Of a stretch of DNA of 64,000 nucleotides, positions 47,323 to 55,943 are shown one piece after another. Within the stretch, counting starts at the first letter, position 1, and each line of letters begins with the position of its first letter. The notes below the pieces were generated by a model. It made no database searches and was not told the DNA's origin. It worked only from the letters and a program-made list of their open reading frames with translations. This DNA comes from Sulfurimonas sp. (GTDB taxonomy: Bacteria > Campylobacterota > Campylobacteria > Campylobacterales > Sulfurimonadaceae). A program made the translations under genes and the position numbers. The stretch is from positions 186,001 to 250,000 of the forward strand of contig NZ_JAQTOD010000001.1 in assembly GCF_028713515.1 (NCBI RefSeq), in the 5' to 3' direction.

Positions 47323-47784
47323 CTATTTTTTAAGTTTCTTCTCTTCCCACAGTTTTGTTGCTTCTATGATTGTTCCATACTGTGGATTGGCAATAAAATA
47401 GTCACGCATAAAGTTTTTATACTCAATTTGTTCAGGTGTTAAAACTTCGTCACTATACGCATTTTCATCTACGGGTGGTTGAGGTGGTGTTAGTGTTGAG
47501 ATATAGCTTGCAACATCTTTTATATCAGCATCACTTAGCTTTACTGCTTGACCACTCATCATGCTACTGAAGCCATATTGATTTAGTTTGTTGGCTTTAT
47601 ATGCTTTTAGTTTTTCAATAATTTTTTCCTCTTTCCATCCAGCAATAATCTCGCTTACACCAAGAGATTTTTTCTCTCCATGTTCTCCGTGACACACCAT
47701 ACAACGCTTAAATACAGATGCTCCATCTGCCATTGATAATGTTGCTGTACTAGTAAATATAACTAATAATATTTTAAGTTTCAT
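47323..47784 (-). CDS. Monoheme cytochrome c with C-terminal extension
   Basis: The 153-residue exported protein has a signal peptide (to about LSMA), haem site CMVCH followed by GEHGEKKSLG, and a class I cytochrome c core with likely Met ligand (FSSMMSGQAVKLSDADIKDVASYISTL). After residue ~95 a Pro-rich linker leads to a ~50-residue charged helical extension of unknown role. It faces ccsBA and diverges from the c553-type gene at 48047. Confidence 0.9.
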   Translation of the reverse strand: MKLKILLVIFTSTATLSMADGASVFKRCMVCHGEHGEKKSLGVSEIIAGWKEEKIIEKLKAYKANKLNQYGFSSMMSGQAVKLSDADIKDVASYISTLTPPQPPVDENAYSDEVLTPEQIEYKNFMRDYFIANPQYGTIIEATKLWEEKKLKK

Positions 47785-47917
47785 ATTTAATCACTCCAAT
47801 CATAATAAGGCACTAAACCTTGATTTTTTAAAACCATACTATATCATAATGCACAATATTTAAGGTATTTTCGCATATAAATGGTAACTTTCTAATAGTT
47901 TTAATAAGCTTATATTA

Positions 47918-47936
47918 TAACTATTTCAAATAGTTA
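47918..47936. promoter_or_regulatory. Perfect 19-base palindrome between divergent cytochrome genes
   Basis: TAACTATTTCAAATAGTTA has 9-bp arms around a central C. It sits near the middle of the 262-base divergent spacer (134 bases from the minus gene, 111 from the plus gene). A good candidate operator controlling one or both cytochromes. The regulator is unknown. Confidence 0.5.
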
Positions 47937-48046
47937 CATATAGTAACAGAACGAAAATATTGCATAAGATAGTATAGATTCTTTGAAATAAATTAGTTTT
48001 CATCTGATACAATTATTTTTAACAAAACACAAAGGAGATAGAAAAT

Positions 48047-48334
48047 ATGAAAAAAATAATACTTGGGGTTGCTGTAGCTGCAGCTACACTATTTGCTGCT
48101 GATGGCGCAGCTATCTATGCAAAATGTGGTAGTTGTCATGGTAAAGATGGTAAAAATACAGCGATATCAGGTGTTGCTCTTTCAGGAGATGCGGCTTCAA
48201 TTGAGAAAAAATTGAATGGTTACAAAGATGGAAGTTTTGGTGGAGCTAAGAAAGGTATGATGGCACCACAGGTAGCATCTCTTTCAGCTGATGATGTTAA
48301 AGCAGTTTCTGAGTATATTGCAGGTTTAAAATAG
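48047..48334 (+). CDS. Cytochrome c553-type monoheme protein
   Basis: The 95-residue precursor has a signal peptide (MKKIILGVAVAAATLFAADG). The haem site is CGSCHGKDG and the likely axial Met lies in KKGMMAPQVASLSADDVKAVSEYIAGL, a compact class I cytochrome c like the c553 of Campylobacterota. It is a soluble periplasmic electron carrier, probably between the bc1 complex and terminal enzymes. The ribosome binding site AAAGGAGAT is excellent, and a TACAAT (48008-48013) may be its -10. Confidence 0.93.
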   Translation: MKKIILGVAVAAATLFAADGAAIYAKCGSCHGKDGKNTAISGVALSGDAASIEKKLNGYKDGSFGGAKKGMMAPQVASLSADDVKAVSEYIAGLK

Positions 48335-48343
48335 TCTTATCTC

Positions 48344-48372
48344 TATAAAAGAGGCTTTTAGCCTCTTTTATA
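48344..48372. terminator. Bidirectional terminator between c553 and SEL1 genes
   Basis: A perfect 12-bp stem (TATAAAAGAGGC / GCCTCTTTTATA) with a TTTTA loop between two convergent genes. The A/T flanks give T runs in both directions. Confidence 0.8.
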
Positions 48373-48393
48373 ACTTCCCTCTCATTTATAACT

Positions 48394-49146
48394 TCACTGT
48401 GGCAACTGTTTAATTTCGTATGTCGGAAGTGTCTCTTGTTTGTTCTCATCTAAAATTATTTTAGCATCTTTGTTTCCATTTAGATAAGCGTTTTGCATAA
48501 GTACTTTTGCTTCCTCAGCATTTTTTTCTACTCCATCACCAACTAGATACATTTTACCGAGGTCATACTGTGCATCACCGCAATTTTGTTTAGACGCTTT
48601 GTTTAAATACTCTTTTGCCTTAGCCATATCTTTGTTTGTTCCTAGTCCAGCACGGTACATTTTTGCAACTTCATGCTGTGCTTTTGGATAACCACTATCT
48701 GCTGTTTTTTTATACCAATAAAATGATTTTTGATAATCTTGTTTTGTGCCATTCCCGTTGTAATACATGTCTGCCATATAGAGTTGAGCTTTAGCATCGC
48801 CTTGTTCCGCTGATTTTTTAAATAAATCAAAAGCCTTTACAAAATCTTTTGGTGTTCCTTTTCCATCATAATACATACAGCCCAGATTAAACTCCGCTTT
48901 ATCGTGACCCTGCTTGGCTGCTTTGTCGAACCAAAATATGGCTTTAGAGTAGTCCTGTTTTGTTACTATTCCATGATAGTAAAAACCACCCAAGGCAAAC
49001 TGACTACTAGCATCTCCTCCTTCAGCTTTTTCTATTGCAGCTTTAACAGCTTTTTCTTTCATATCTCCCATTGATGATTCTGCCGATATTGCCGTTGAAG
49101 TCAATATAGCAGTATTGATGATAGCAACAAAAATAATCTTTTTCAT
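48394..49146 (-). CDS. Exported SEL1-like repeat protein
   Basis: The 250-residue protein has a signal peptide (to about STAISA) and about five SEL1/TPR-like repeats of ~36 residues, each with the pattern A-x-(F/Y)-x-LG-x-x-YY-x-G-x-G (for example ASSQFALGGFYYHGIVTKQDYSKAIFWF, KAEFNLGCMYYDGKGT). Such proteins are periplasmic adaptors, resembling the Hcp cysteine-rich family of Helicobacter but without its regular Cys pairs. Only two Cys are present. The ribosome binding site is AAGGAGATATT. Confidence 0.88.
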   Translation of the reverse strand: MKKIIFVAIINTAILTSTAISAESSMGDMKEKAVKAAIEKAEGGDASSQFALGGFYYHGIVTKQDYSKAIFWFDKAAKQGHDKAEFNLGCMYYDGKGTPKDFVKAFDLFKKSAEQGDAKAQLYMADMYYNGNGTKQDYQKSFYWYKKTADSGYPKAQHEVAKMYRAGLGTNKDMAKAKEYLNKASKQNCGDAQYDLGKMYLVGDGVEKNAEEAKVLMQNAYLNGNKDAKIILDENKQETLPTYEIKQLPQ

Positions 49147-49477
49147 AATATCTCCTTAAGATAATCTGTCCTTTATTTTATATAAAAAATTATTAATATA
49201 TCTTTATAGTTATATTAAAATATGTTATTTGTTATATTAAAATATATTATTAGTTAAAAAATAGATTTAAAAGTTGCTTGATTTATTAGCAAGGTTTTTA
49301 TGCTCACAAAATAGGATGTATTGTTGACTTTAAATATACATTGGATATGAAAATCATGAATGATAGTATCTGTTTTTTTGACAATAAAAATTTATAAACC
49401 AGTTCACTAGTGCTATGTACTAAAGAAAAAAGTAGATACAATAACCAAAAGTGATAAACTTACACAAGGTTGATTAA
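49147..49477. other. 331-base AT-rich divergent intergenic region
   Basis: I see no open frame or RNA gene here. It holds the promoters of the SEL1 gene and the dehydrogenase gene. The one notable element is a direct repeat, described separately. Confidence 0.6.
49209..49245. repeat. Direct repeat of a 15-base AT-only unit
   Basis: GTTATATTAAAATAT occurs at 49209-49223 and again at 49231-49245, a 22-base period (two helical turns). It could be a tandem binding site or simply low-complexity AT-rich sequence. Confidence 0.4.
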
Positions 49478-50488
49478 ATGATTATTTTTACGGAGACATT
49501 ACCACAGGAGCAAGAGACACTACTTGGTTTAATTGATAAAAAGTATCACGCTAATCTCTGTTTTTTTGAAGAGAGTATAACAGCTCTTAATGCTGGACTT
49601 TTCTCTGAGGCAACACTGCTTTGTGTGTTTATACATTCGCGTGTCGATAGTGCTACTCTTGCCCAACTTCCTCACCTTAAAGCCGTAGTTACTCGTTCAA
49701 CTGGAACCGATCATATCGATATAGAAACTTGCAAAAAACATAAAATTGCTGTTGGAAATGTTCCTAGTTACGGACAAAATACAGTTGCTGAATATGCTTT
49801 TACTCTTATCTTAACTCTTGCTCGCCAAGTAAAACCTATGATAGAGCGACTCTCAAGAGGAGAATTTTGTCGTGATGGACTAAAGGGATTTGATCTCTTT
49901 GGTAAAACGATTGGCGTTATTGGTACTGGTAAAATTGGCTCTCATGTCGTCTCTATTGCTAGAGGTTTTGGTATGGAAGTTTTATGTCATGCTCATCATG
50001 AAGACGCAGACCTAGTTAAACTCTCTCATGTCAATTATGTACCACTAGAGACTCTCTTATTGCAAAGCGATATCGTCACGCTGCATATTCCAGCCAATCC
50101 ATCAACACTTCATCTTATAAACAAAGAGAATATTTTACTTATGAAACCCTCTGCAATGCTCATCAACACGGCACGCGGAAATGTGGTTGAGATTGAGGCG
50201 ATTGTGGAGCAACTACATCTAGGTAATCTTCAAGGTGGAGTTGGACTAGATACTTTTGAGTCAGAAGATATTTGGATAGAGGAAAAATATCTAAAAAATG
50301 ATACACTCTCAGCACAAGAGCTTCAAAAAGCAATGCTCGCCTTTTCAATTCTGCGCTCATCCAATGTTGTTCTCTCGCCACATAATGCCTATAATACAAC
50401 TGAAGCGTTAGAGCGAATACTTGCTATGAGCGTAGAAAATATCCATGCGTTTCTTGAGAACGGAACTCTCATTACTCCAGTTATTTAA
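49478..50488 (+). CDS. D-isomer-specific 2-hydroxyacid dehydrogenase
   Basis: The 336-residue NAD-dependent enzyme has a Rossmann motif (IGVIGTGKIGSHV), STGTDHIDIETC, and catalytic residues in the family positions: Arg (NTARGNVV), Glu (LDTFESED) and His (LSPHNAYNT). It resembles D-lactate dehydrogenase/phosphoglycerate dehydrogenase-type enzymes. The substrate is not certain; D-lactate/pyruvate is the likeliest. It is convergent with lsrK. Confidence 0.88.
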   Translation: MIIFTETLPQEQETLLGLIDKKYHANLCFFEESITALNAGLFSEATLLCVFIHSRVDSATLAQLPHLKAVVTRSTGTDHIDIETCKKHKIAVGNVPSYGQNTVAEYAFTLILTLARQVKPMIERLSRGEFCRDGLKGFDLFGKTIGVIGTGKIGSHVVSIARGFGMEVLCHAHHEDADLVKLSHVNYVPLETLLLQSDIVTLHIPANPSTLHLINKENILLMKPSAMLINTARGNVVEIEAIVEQLHLGNLQGGVGLDTFESEDIWIEEKYLKNDTLSAQELQKAMLAFSILRSSNVVLSPHNAYNTTEALERILAMSVENIHAFLENGTLITPVI

Positions 50489-50568
50489 CATTTAGTATCT
50501 TCTTTATCATGTTGTTTTTTTTGCTCAAAATTCTAGCTTGTTTACCAATGATAGAGTATTTGAAGTTT

Positions 50569-52131
50569 TTACAACCCAGGGGCGCTCCACATAGAAGTCG
50601 TAACACCACCATCAACTAGTCCCAACTGCACTTCATAAGCCCTTTGAAATTTCACTCTTATCTCATTGTAAATCTTTTTATTTTCTAAATTCGGTTCATA
50701 CATTTTATCCCAAACAACTAATTTTTTTGAAGCAAGAGCTAAACTCTCATACACTCCAGCACCAACACCAGCCGCCATCATAGCACCAAGAGCTGTAGCT
50801 TCTGTAACTTTTGGAATCTTTACTCTGTATCCAGTCACATCCGCAACTATTTGCGACCAAAGTTCGCCCTTGCTTGCCCCTCCTGCAAAGACAATCTCAT
50901 CAATCCTAACGCCCGTAAAATCTCTTATTTTATCTAAATTTATGCTTGAGACAATCGCAGCATTCTCCTGCAGACTTCTAAACATTGAGGCACGATTACA
51001 AATATCTGAATTTATGGAGAGATTTAAAAAACTAGGAGCCGCATGGTACCATTTGCCATATTTCATACTATCTGAAAATATAGGAATAATCCCGTAAGAG
51101 CCAACAGGAACGGCTTTTGCCTTCCCTTCTAAGATGCTATAAACATCTAAATTTCTCTCTTTCGCCTCCAGCTTTTCCATGTCACAAAAAGCATCTCTAA
51201 ACCATCTCATAACAAGACCGCTGAAAAATGTTATTCCCTCTGCTTGTGATTGATTTGAGATTACATGCGGATTTACTCTTATGCTTATATCTTTTGGCGG
51301 CGGCGTGTTTTTGTCTATATTTACAACTTGTTGCCAAAATGAACCGCCAAGAATTGCCACTTGCCCAACATCAACAACACCCAAGCCAGCGCATCCAAGC
51401 TGAACATCTCCGCCACCCATAACTACTTTTGTATTGGTCGATAAAAGTGTAGATTGAGAAGCTTTTTCTGTAAGTGTTCCCATCAAAGTTCCAGTCTCTA
51501 GCACTTTTGGAAATATATCGCTTTTTAAACCAACTTGATTTGCCATTTCACTAACCCAGCCACGATTTTTTAGCGAAAATATCCCTGTGGTTCCGCCGTT
51601 ACTTGGGTCTGTTGCGATTACTCCACAAAGCTTATACAAAATCCAATCCCCAATCATAGAGATTTTTGCAACTCTCTCATAAAGTTCAGGTGCATTGTTT
51701 TTAAGCCACAAAATACGCGGAATTGCTCCAAGCGCAAAAGTCTGACCAGATTCCGCATAAAACTCCTCTTCAATTCCAGCGAAATTTTCCTTTAGATATC
51801 TAACTTCATCGCCAGCTCTTGCATCTACATTTGCAACCGCCCAAAGCTCTTTTCCATCTTTATCATAAAGCACAATTCCTTCACGCATACTCGTAGCACT
51901 AAGCGCTAAAATATCCTCGCCATTTAAGTTTGCGACTTCAAGCGCCTCTCTTATACACTCACAAACCAAAACCCAATTTGCATTAAAATCAAAGCTCATG
52001 GAGTTAGCAACTCCATCCTCCTCCAGATGCGTCCACTCTTTTTGAGCAACGCTGATTTGGTTGCCCAAAGTATCAAAAATTACAGCCCGAATGCTTCCAG
52101 TTCCTGCGTCTATTGCCATTAAATATTGCAT
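50569..52131 (-). CDS. lsrK: Autoinducer-2 kinase LsrK-type FGGY kinase
   Basis: The 520-residue FGGY kinase resembles E. coli LsrK along its length as I recall it: MAIDAGTGSIRAVIFD, ALSATSMREGIVLYD, ANVDARAGDEV, MGGGDVQLGC, LGGSFWQQVVN, MRWFRDAFC, YHAAPSFLNLSI, FAGGASKGELWSQI and the ending TTSMWSAPGL. LsrK phosphorylates AI-2 (DPD) after import. No lsr transporter, lsrR, lsrF/G or luxS is in the window. It lies 9 bases after vapC with its own AAAGGAAAAAC, so it can be read from the toxin-antitoxin promoter. Probably acquired with the surrounding accessory genes. Confidence 0.85.
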   Translation of the reverse strand: MQYLMAIDAGTGSIRAVIFDTLGNQISVAQKEWTHLEEDGVANSMSFDFNANWVLVCECIREALEVANLNGEDILALSATSMREGIVLYDKDGKELWAVANVDARAGDEVRYLKENFAGIEEEFYAESGQTFALGAIPRILWLKNNAPELYERVAKISMIGDWILYKLCGVIATDPSNGGTTGIFSLKNRGWVSEMANQVGLKSDIFPKVLETGTLMGTLTEKASQSTLLSTNTKVVMGGGDVQLGCAGLGVVDVGQVAILGGSFWQQVVNIDKNTPPPKDISIRVNPHVISNQSQAEGITFFSGLVMRWFRDAFCDMEKLEAKERNLDVYSILEGKAKAVPVGSYGIIPIFSDSMKYGKWYHAAPSFLNLSINSDICNRASMFRSLQENAAIVSSINLDKIRDFTGVRIDEIVFAGGASKGELWSQIVADVTGYRVKIPKVTEATALGAMMAAGVGAGVYESLALASKKLVVWDKMYEPNLENKKIYNEIRVKFQRAYEVQLGLVDGGVTTSMWSAPGL

Positions 52132-52140
52132 GTTTTTCCT

Positions 52141-52533
52141 TTATGCTTCAATACTCAAGTTTTGTATTCGCTCAAAATGCTTTAAATTATTAGTTACTAA
52201 AGTGCAACTATTTTTTATGGCGATACTTGCAATCATCAAGTCCATGTCCGCGATAATATTTCCATTTTTTTTAAGTCTGGCTTTCTCTTTTGCAAATATA
52301 ACGCTTGATTGCTCATCAAACTCTAGCATTTCAAAGTTCTCTAAAAAAGGTACTATTATTTTTAAATTTTCTTCAACTCTCGCTGAGTTATAAGCTCCAT
52401 AAAGAAGCTCTGTATAGTTTATCCTAGAGATATAAAGCTCGTCCATAGGCAATTTGGCAAGTTTTTGCACTACCTCTTGTTTACCTTTGAGAAAATATAT
52501 CAATATGTCGCTATCTATTAAATATTTTTTCAT
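52141..52533 (-). CDS. VapC-like PIN-domain ribonuclease toxin
   Basis: The 130-residue PIN domain has the acidic metal-binding residues of the VapC family: Asp in YLIDSDILIYFLKG, Glu in INYTELLYG and Asp in NIIADMDLMIASIA, with the closing LVTNNLKHFERI. VapC toxins cleave tRNA or rRNA. It starts 2 bases after the antitoxin stop, the usual antitoxin-toxin order. Confidence 0.92.
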   Translation of the reverse strand: MKKYLIDSDILIYFLKGKQEVVQKLAKLPMDELYISRINYTELLYGAYNSARVEENLKIIVPFLENFEMLEFDEQSSVIFAKEKARLKKNGNIIADMDLMIASIAIKNSCTLVTNNLKHFERIQNLSIEA

Positions 52534-52535
52534 CT

Positions 52536-52784
52536 CTATAGCTCTAACTCAAAATCTTTACTATTTTTATCACTTGAAATAGCCTCTAGCATAGCGTCAG
52601 CATCACTGTTTTTTATCTTGCCTGCAAAAGATAGTAATTTGTTTTGCTTTAAAGAATTTTGTTGAGAGAAAAATTCAATGGCTTTTTCTATTACATCTGT
52701 CTTTGTAGTGTGTAACTCACCACTTAATTGATTTAGAGTAATAATAACCCTCTCATCCAACCTTATATTAACAGCTCTTCTCAT
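52536..52784 (-). CDS. Ribbon-helix-helix antitoxin (VapB-like)
   Basis: The 82-residue protein has an N-terminal ribbon-helix-helix domain (RRAVNIRLDERVIITLNQLSGELHTTKTDVIEKAIEFF) and a C-terminal charged tail that should wrap the toxin (FAGKIKNSDADAMLEAISSDKNS). It should both neutralise the PIN toxin and repress the operon. Confidence 0.85.
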   Translation of the reverse strand: MRRAVNIRLDERVIITLNQLSGELHTTKTDVIEKAIEFFSQQNSLKQNKLLSFAGKIKNSDADAMLEAISSDKNSKDFELEL

Positions 52785-52808
52785 TTTAAACCCCTTTATC
52801 TTTACGAT

Positions 52809-52837
52809 AGTATATAATTTTACGCTATTTTTGTAAA
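52809..52837 (-). promoter_or_regulatory. Promoter of the vapBC(-lsrK) operon
   Basis: On the minus strand TTTACA, a 17-base spacer and TATACT lie about 25 bases before the antitoxin ATG. The region also has partly symmetric TTTACG/CGTAAA elements suited to autorepression by the antitoxin. Confidence 0.6.
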
Positions 52838-52932
52838 GAAAATATTAGAGATTTAGTTAAATTTAATATCTAATATTTCTATTGTCTTTTTGTGGTTTTC
52901 TCTATTAATGTTTTTTTGGATGATTATTTTTA

Positions 52933-53823
52933 TCATATTTTTTTTATTATTTTAAACTGTTTTAAAATGTCTTGTGTTAACTTCGTATGATTTCTTTTAT
53001 GAATATCTTTTTTGTCTAAATAACTGCAAAAAGCAAAGTTTTTTACATCCTCTTTTAAATACCCTAACTCTTTATAAAAACTCTTATAAAGTTCGTCTAT
53101 TCTTGATTCATTGTAAAGTTGTGCTTTGTTCCATATCTCTTTTGCAATGTCGTTGTGCTCTTTATATATCTTATCTAGCTGAAATCGCTCTATGCTTTTT
53201 TTGCATCTTTCATCGGTAGATTTTATATTTACTTCTAGTTCTATATCTTTTTCGATACCAAGCGTGTTTACACTTACGCTAAATTTCGCTTTTTCATCAA
53301 AACATTCATAATAAGGATGAAGTATATTTCCCTCCTGAGTTTCGTTTCCTTTAAACTTACTGTTACATGTAGCGCAAGAGGGTATGAGATTATAAAAAGA
53401 TAACGATAAGTGAGGATATTTTACTTTTGGGTAATAGTGTTCTAATGTGGCTAATGTATTAAACTTTTTTGCACCTACTTTATAAAAATAAACATAGTTG
53501 TTATTGCAAAAAGGGCAACTTTTTAGATTTAGTTTTTTGAAGTGTTCCATAAAATTTTCTTTTTGTCTATTAGCTGAGTAATTAAATATATTTTCGATTT
53601 TCTTTTTTTCTTTTGGAGAACAGTGGTTTAGTAAAGTTAAATATTTTGTTTGAATATTACTTATGTCTGCTTTTATCAAATTTTCTAGGTTGTCAATAAG
53701 GTTTTTAAATTTTGATTGAGGTTTTAATTTTTTTAAAGAGATTTTGATTTTATCTATATCAACAGACTCTAAATAACTTTGAAAAAATGCTTCATTAACT
53801 ATTGATAAATCAATTTGTTTCAT
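52933..53823 (-). CDS. HNH endonuclease, PtuB-like (Septu-type defence)
   Basis: The 296-residue protein has an HNH/zinc-finger nuclease core at about residues 100-160. The first Cys pair is CPFCNNNYVYFY, the active-site His lies in LEHYYPKVKYP, then LIPSCATCNSKFKGN carries the second Cys pair and Asn. N- and C-terminal helical regions flank it. Together with the ATPase gene upstream (overlap of 14 bases) it forms the PtuA/PtuB arrangement of Septu anti-phage systems. Other ATPase-HNH pairs (retron accessory genes) look similar, but no reverse transcriptase is present. Confidence 0.8.
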   Translation of the reverse strand: MKQIDLSIVNEAFFQSYLESVDIDKIKISLKKLKPQSKFKNLIDNLENLIKADISNIQTKYLTLLNHCSPKEKKKIENIFNYSANRQKENFMEHFKKLNLKSCPFCNNNYVYFYKVGAKKFNTLATLEHYYPKVKYPHLSLSFYNLIPSCATCNSKFKGNETQEGNILHPYYECFDEKAKFSVSVNTLGIEKDIELEVNIKSTDERCKKSIERFQLDKIYKEHNDIAKEIWNKAQLYNESRIDELYKSFYKELGYLKEDVKNFAFCSYLDKKDIHKRNHTKLTQDILKQFKIIKKI

Positions 53824-55519
53824 TATTCGATTTACCTGTGAGTTTTTTTATTTTTTTTTCAATTTCTTCTTTTTCTCTTTCGAGTCTTTCAAGTTCACTC
53901 TCATTAGAGTTTAGCTTTTCATTAAGCTTATGCTCTAGTGTCTTTTTTAATATAGGCTCACCTATAATAGAGATAATATTTTTACATGTATTTATTTCAT
54001 CTTTTGATAAAGTATCTTTTTTAATAGTAGAGATAACATCATTTATCTTCTCTTTCGCAAACTCCCCCATAAGCCCACCATTCATAAAAAAACCGTGAGA
54101 GAGAAGAGTATGGATATTTGCTCCGAAAGTGTCTATGTTTGTTTCTTTAGTTACATTTTTGCAATTTCCATTTTCATCTTTTTTTAAAAATATTACATTT
54201 TCTTTTGGTAAATCTGAAAGGATAAATGGAGAATGACTAGTTAATACGAGATTAAAATCTTTTTCAATTTCTTTCAAAAATCCAATTATGTAATTCATTA
54301 CATTTTTTTGCCAAAATGGATGCAATCCTAATTCAAATTCATCAATAAAAAGAAGAACTTTTTTTATGTCATGTTTTGTATAATATTCTTCTCGTATACT
54401 TCCATCCTCATATCTCTGTTCAGGGTGATAAGTTTTATAGTCTAGTTTACTAATGCTATTTAATATAAGATGCAATTGCGTTAATAATTGTCTTTCTCCG
54501 TAACTTAATTGTGAAAAAAAAGTATTATTTACATCTACTAACTCTATTGTGAACACATCTTCCGGTAGAAGTTTTAAGAATTTAAATAACTTAGTATCTA
54601 ATTCATCTATATTGAATTCAAACCGAGGTAATTTAGTGTCAGAATCTTGTATTTTATTAGGTATTAACTCTAAAAAATTATCATCTAATTTGTATTTTCT
54701 AAAATAGCTTGCACTTTTTTTTGAACTTAAATCCATTAAAGTGTTAATTGCTAGATGATTCTTTATTTTAAAGTCAAAAAGAGAATGCAATTCTTTTAGC
54801 TTTTCAAAAAAAGTATAATCTCTAAACTTAGAAGAAATATCCTTTATATGTTTTTCACCTTCTTCATCATAATATTCAATGTCATTTGTTAACGACTTGT
54901 ACGGTATATAATCATGCCCATTAAAACTTATTATTATTTTATTTAAAATAAAAAAGTTTTCTTTATATTTTAGAAAATCATATTTACCTCGCATATGATT
55001 TTCTAGCACAAATAAGCTTCTTTCTCTAGTTGTTAAAAATGGAATATGATGTTTAGATAGCTGTTCATTAGAATGAGATTCTTTATCTGTAAATATATTT
55101 TGAACTTCATTATTTAAATAAACAGCTACTACATCATCGTGGTAATTTGATAAACCTTCATCATAAATATTAAAATCTCTATAGCCTTTAATTAAGTTAT
55201 TAATATCATTAAACTTTATGTTTTTAGAACATGACAAACTACCATTATCATCATATACTAATATATAATCAAAGGGTGGTTTGTCATAGCCTTCAGCAAA
55301 TATATTAAGTAACATTTTTAAAAGTGTACTTTTTCCGCTCCCATTCTCCCCCACAATAGCCGTGACATTGATATTGTCAGGAAAAATACTTACATGTGCT
55401 TTATTCTCATCAATAGTTAATTTGCCATCTTCATACTTACATTTAAACCTCGGCGAAAAATTAAACCCCTGATTCTTGATATTTTTATACTCTTCTACCC
55501 AAAGATAAACCAGTTCCAT
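53810..55519 (-). CDS. SMC/ABC-like AAA ATPase, PtuA-like (Septu-type defence)
   Basis: The 569-residue ATPase has Walker A VGENGSGKSTLLKML near residue 55, a signature-like LSYGERQLLTQLHLIL (about 350), Walker B KVLLFIDEFELGLHP (about 390) and a switch His in VLTSHSPFILSD. A C-terminal charged coiled coil (ELERLEREKEEIEKKIKKL) follows. No TOPRIM nuclease domain is visible, which argues against OLD/Gabija. The ATG follows AGAGGTGTAAA. It and the HNH gene are translationally coupled. Confidence 0.8.
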   Translation of the reverse strand: MELVYLWVEEYKNIKNQGFNFSPRFKCKYEDGKLTIDENKAHVSIFPDNINVTAIVGENGSGKSTLLKMLLNIFAEGYDKPPFDYILVYDDNGSLSCSKNIKFNDINNLIKGYRDFNIYDEGLSNYHDDVVAVYLNNEVQNIFTDKESHSNEQLSKHHIPFLTTRERSLFVLENHMRGKYDFLKYKENFFILNKIIISFNGHDYIPYKSLTNDIEYYDEEGEKHIKDISSKFRDYTFFEKLKELHSLFDFKIKNHLAINTLMDLSSKKSASYFRKYKLDDNFLELIPNKIQDSDTKLPRFEFNIDELDTKLFKFLKLLPEDVFTIELVDVNNTFFSQLSYGERQLLTQLHLILNSISKLDYKTYHPEQRYEDGSIREEYYTKHDIKKVLLFIDEFELGLHPFWQKNVMNYIIGFLKEIEKDFNLVLTSHSPFILSDLPKENVIFLKKDENGNCKNVTKETNIDTFGANIHTLLSHGFFMNGGLMGEFAKEKINDVISTIKKDTLSKDEINTCKNIISIIGEPILKKTLEHKLNEKLNSNESELERLEREKEEIEKKIKKLTGKSNNETN

Positions 55520-55562
55520 TTTACACCTCTAACAAATATTTATAAATCGTTGTATTTAATAC

Positions 55563-55850
55563 TTACCCCAAAACCTCTAATTCGTCACTATATTTATCCA
55601 AACAATACTCTTCATAGCTCGATTTATAGACCTTATAATGCTCTGACGCTTTGTGTCCGTCTAGTGCCGTTTCATCTCTCCAAGTCTCTACTGCAAAAAA
55701 TTTTTCTGGTCTCTCTTTGCATTGGAAAATATCGTAAAATATACACCCATCTTCTGCTTTAGAGGGTTTAACCATTGCACTTAGCAACTTTTTCATCATC
55801 TCTATGCCGTCATCTTTTGCTATAAATGTTACTTTTTTTGTTATTGTCAT
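55563..55850 (-). CDS. Antibiotic-biosynthesis-monooxygenase (YgiN-like) domain protein
   Basis: The 95-residue ABM-fold protein contains KVTFIAKDDGIEMMKKLLSAMVKPSKAEDGCIFYDIFQC and FFAVETWRDETALDGHKASEHYKVY. These are typical of small dimeric ferredoxin-like monooxygenases such as quinol monooxygenase YgiN. The substrate is unknown. It lies 43 bases upstream of the Septu-like ATPase on the same strand and diverges from glnD. Confidence 0.87.
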   Translation of the reverse strand: MTITKKVTFIAKDDGIEMMKKLLSAMVKPSKAEDGCIFYDIFQCKERPEKFFAVETWRDETALDGHKASEHYKVYKSSYEEYCLDKYSDELEVLG

Positions 55851-55943
55851 TTTTTCTCACTTGATGTTTAAATTTTAATCTGACAAATTATATCCGATTA
55901 GAGTTATTTGATTATAATAGAGTAAAAAAATTAGGACGCTCAC

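Noticed and set aside
49209-49245. CRISPR-like or mobile-element repeat
   Set aside because: Only two copies of an AT-only 15-mer with an 8-base gap; no array, cas genes or transposase nearby.
53810-55519. Gabija (GajA) or OLD nuclease
   Set aside because: No TOPRIM motif follows the ATPase domain, and the partner gene is an HNH nuclease, not a UvrD-like helicase.
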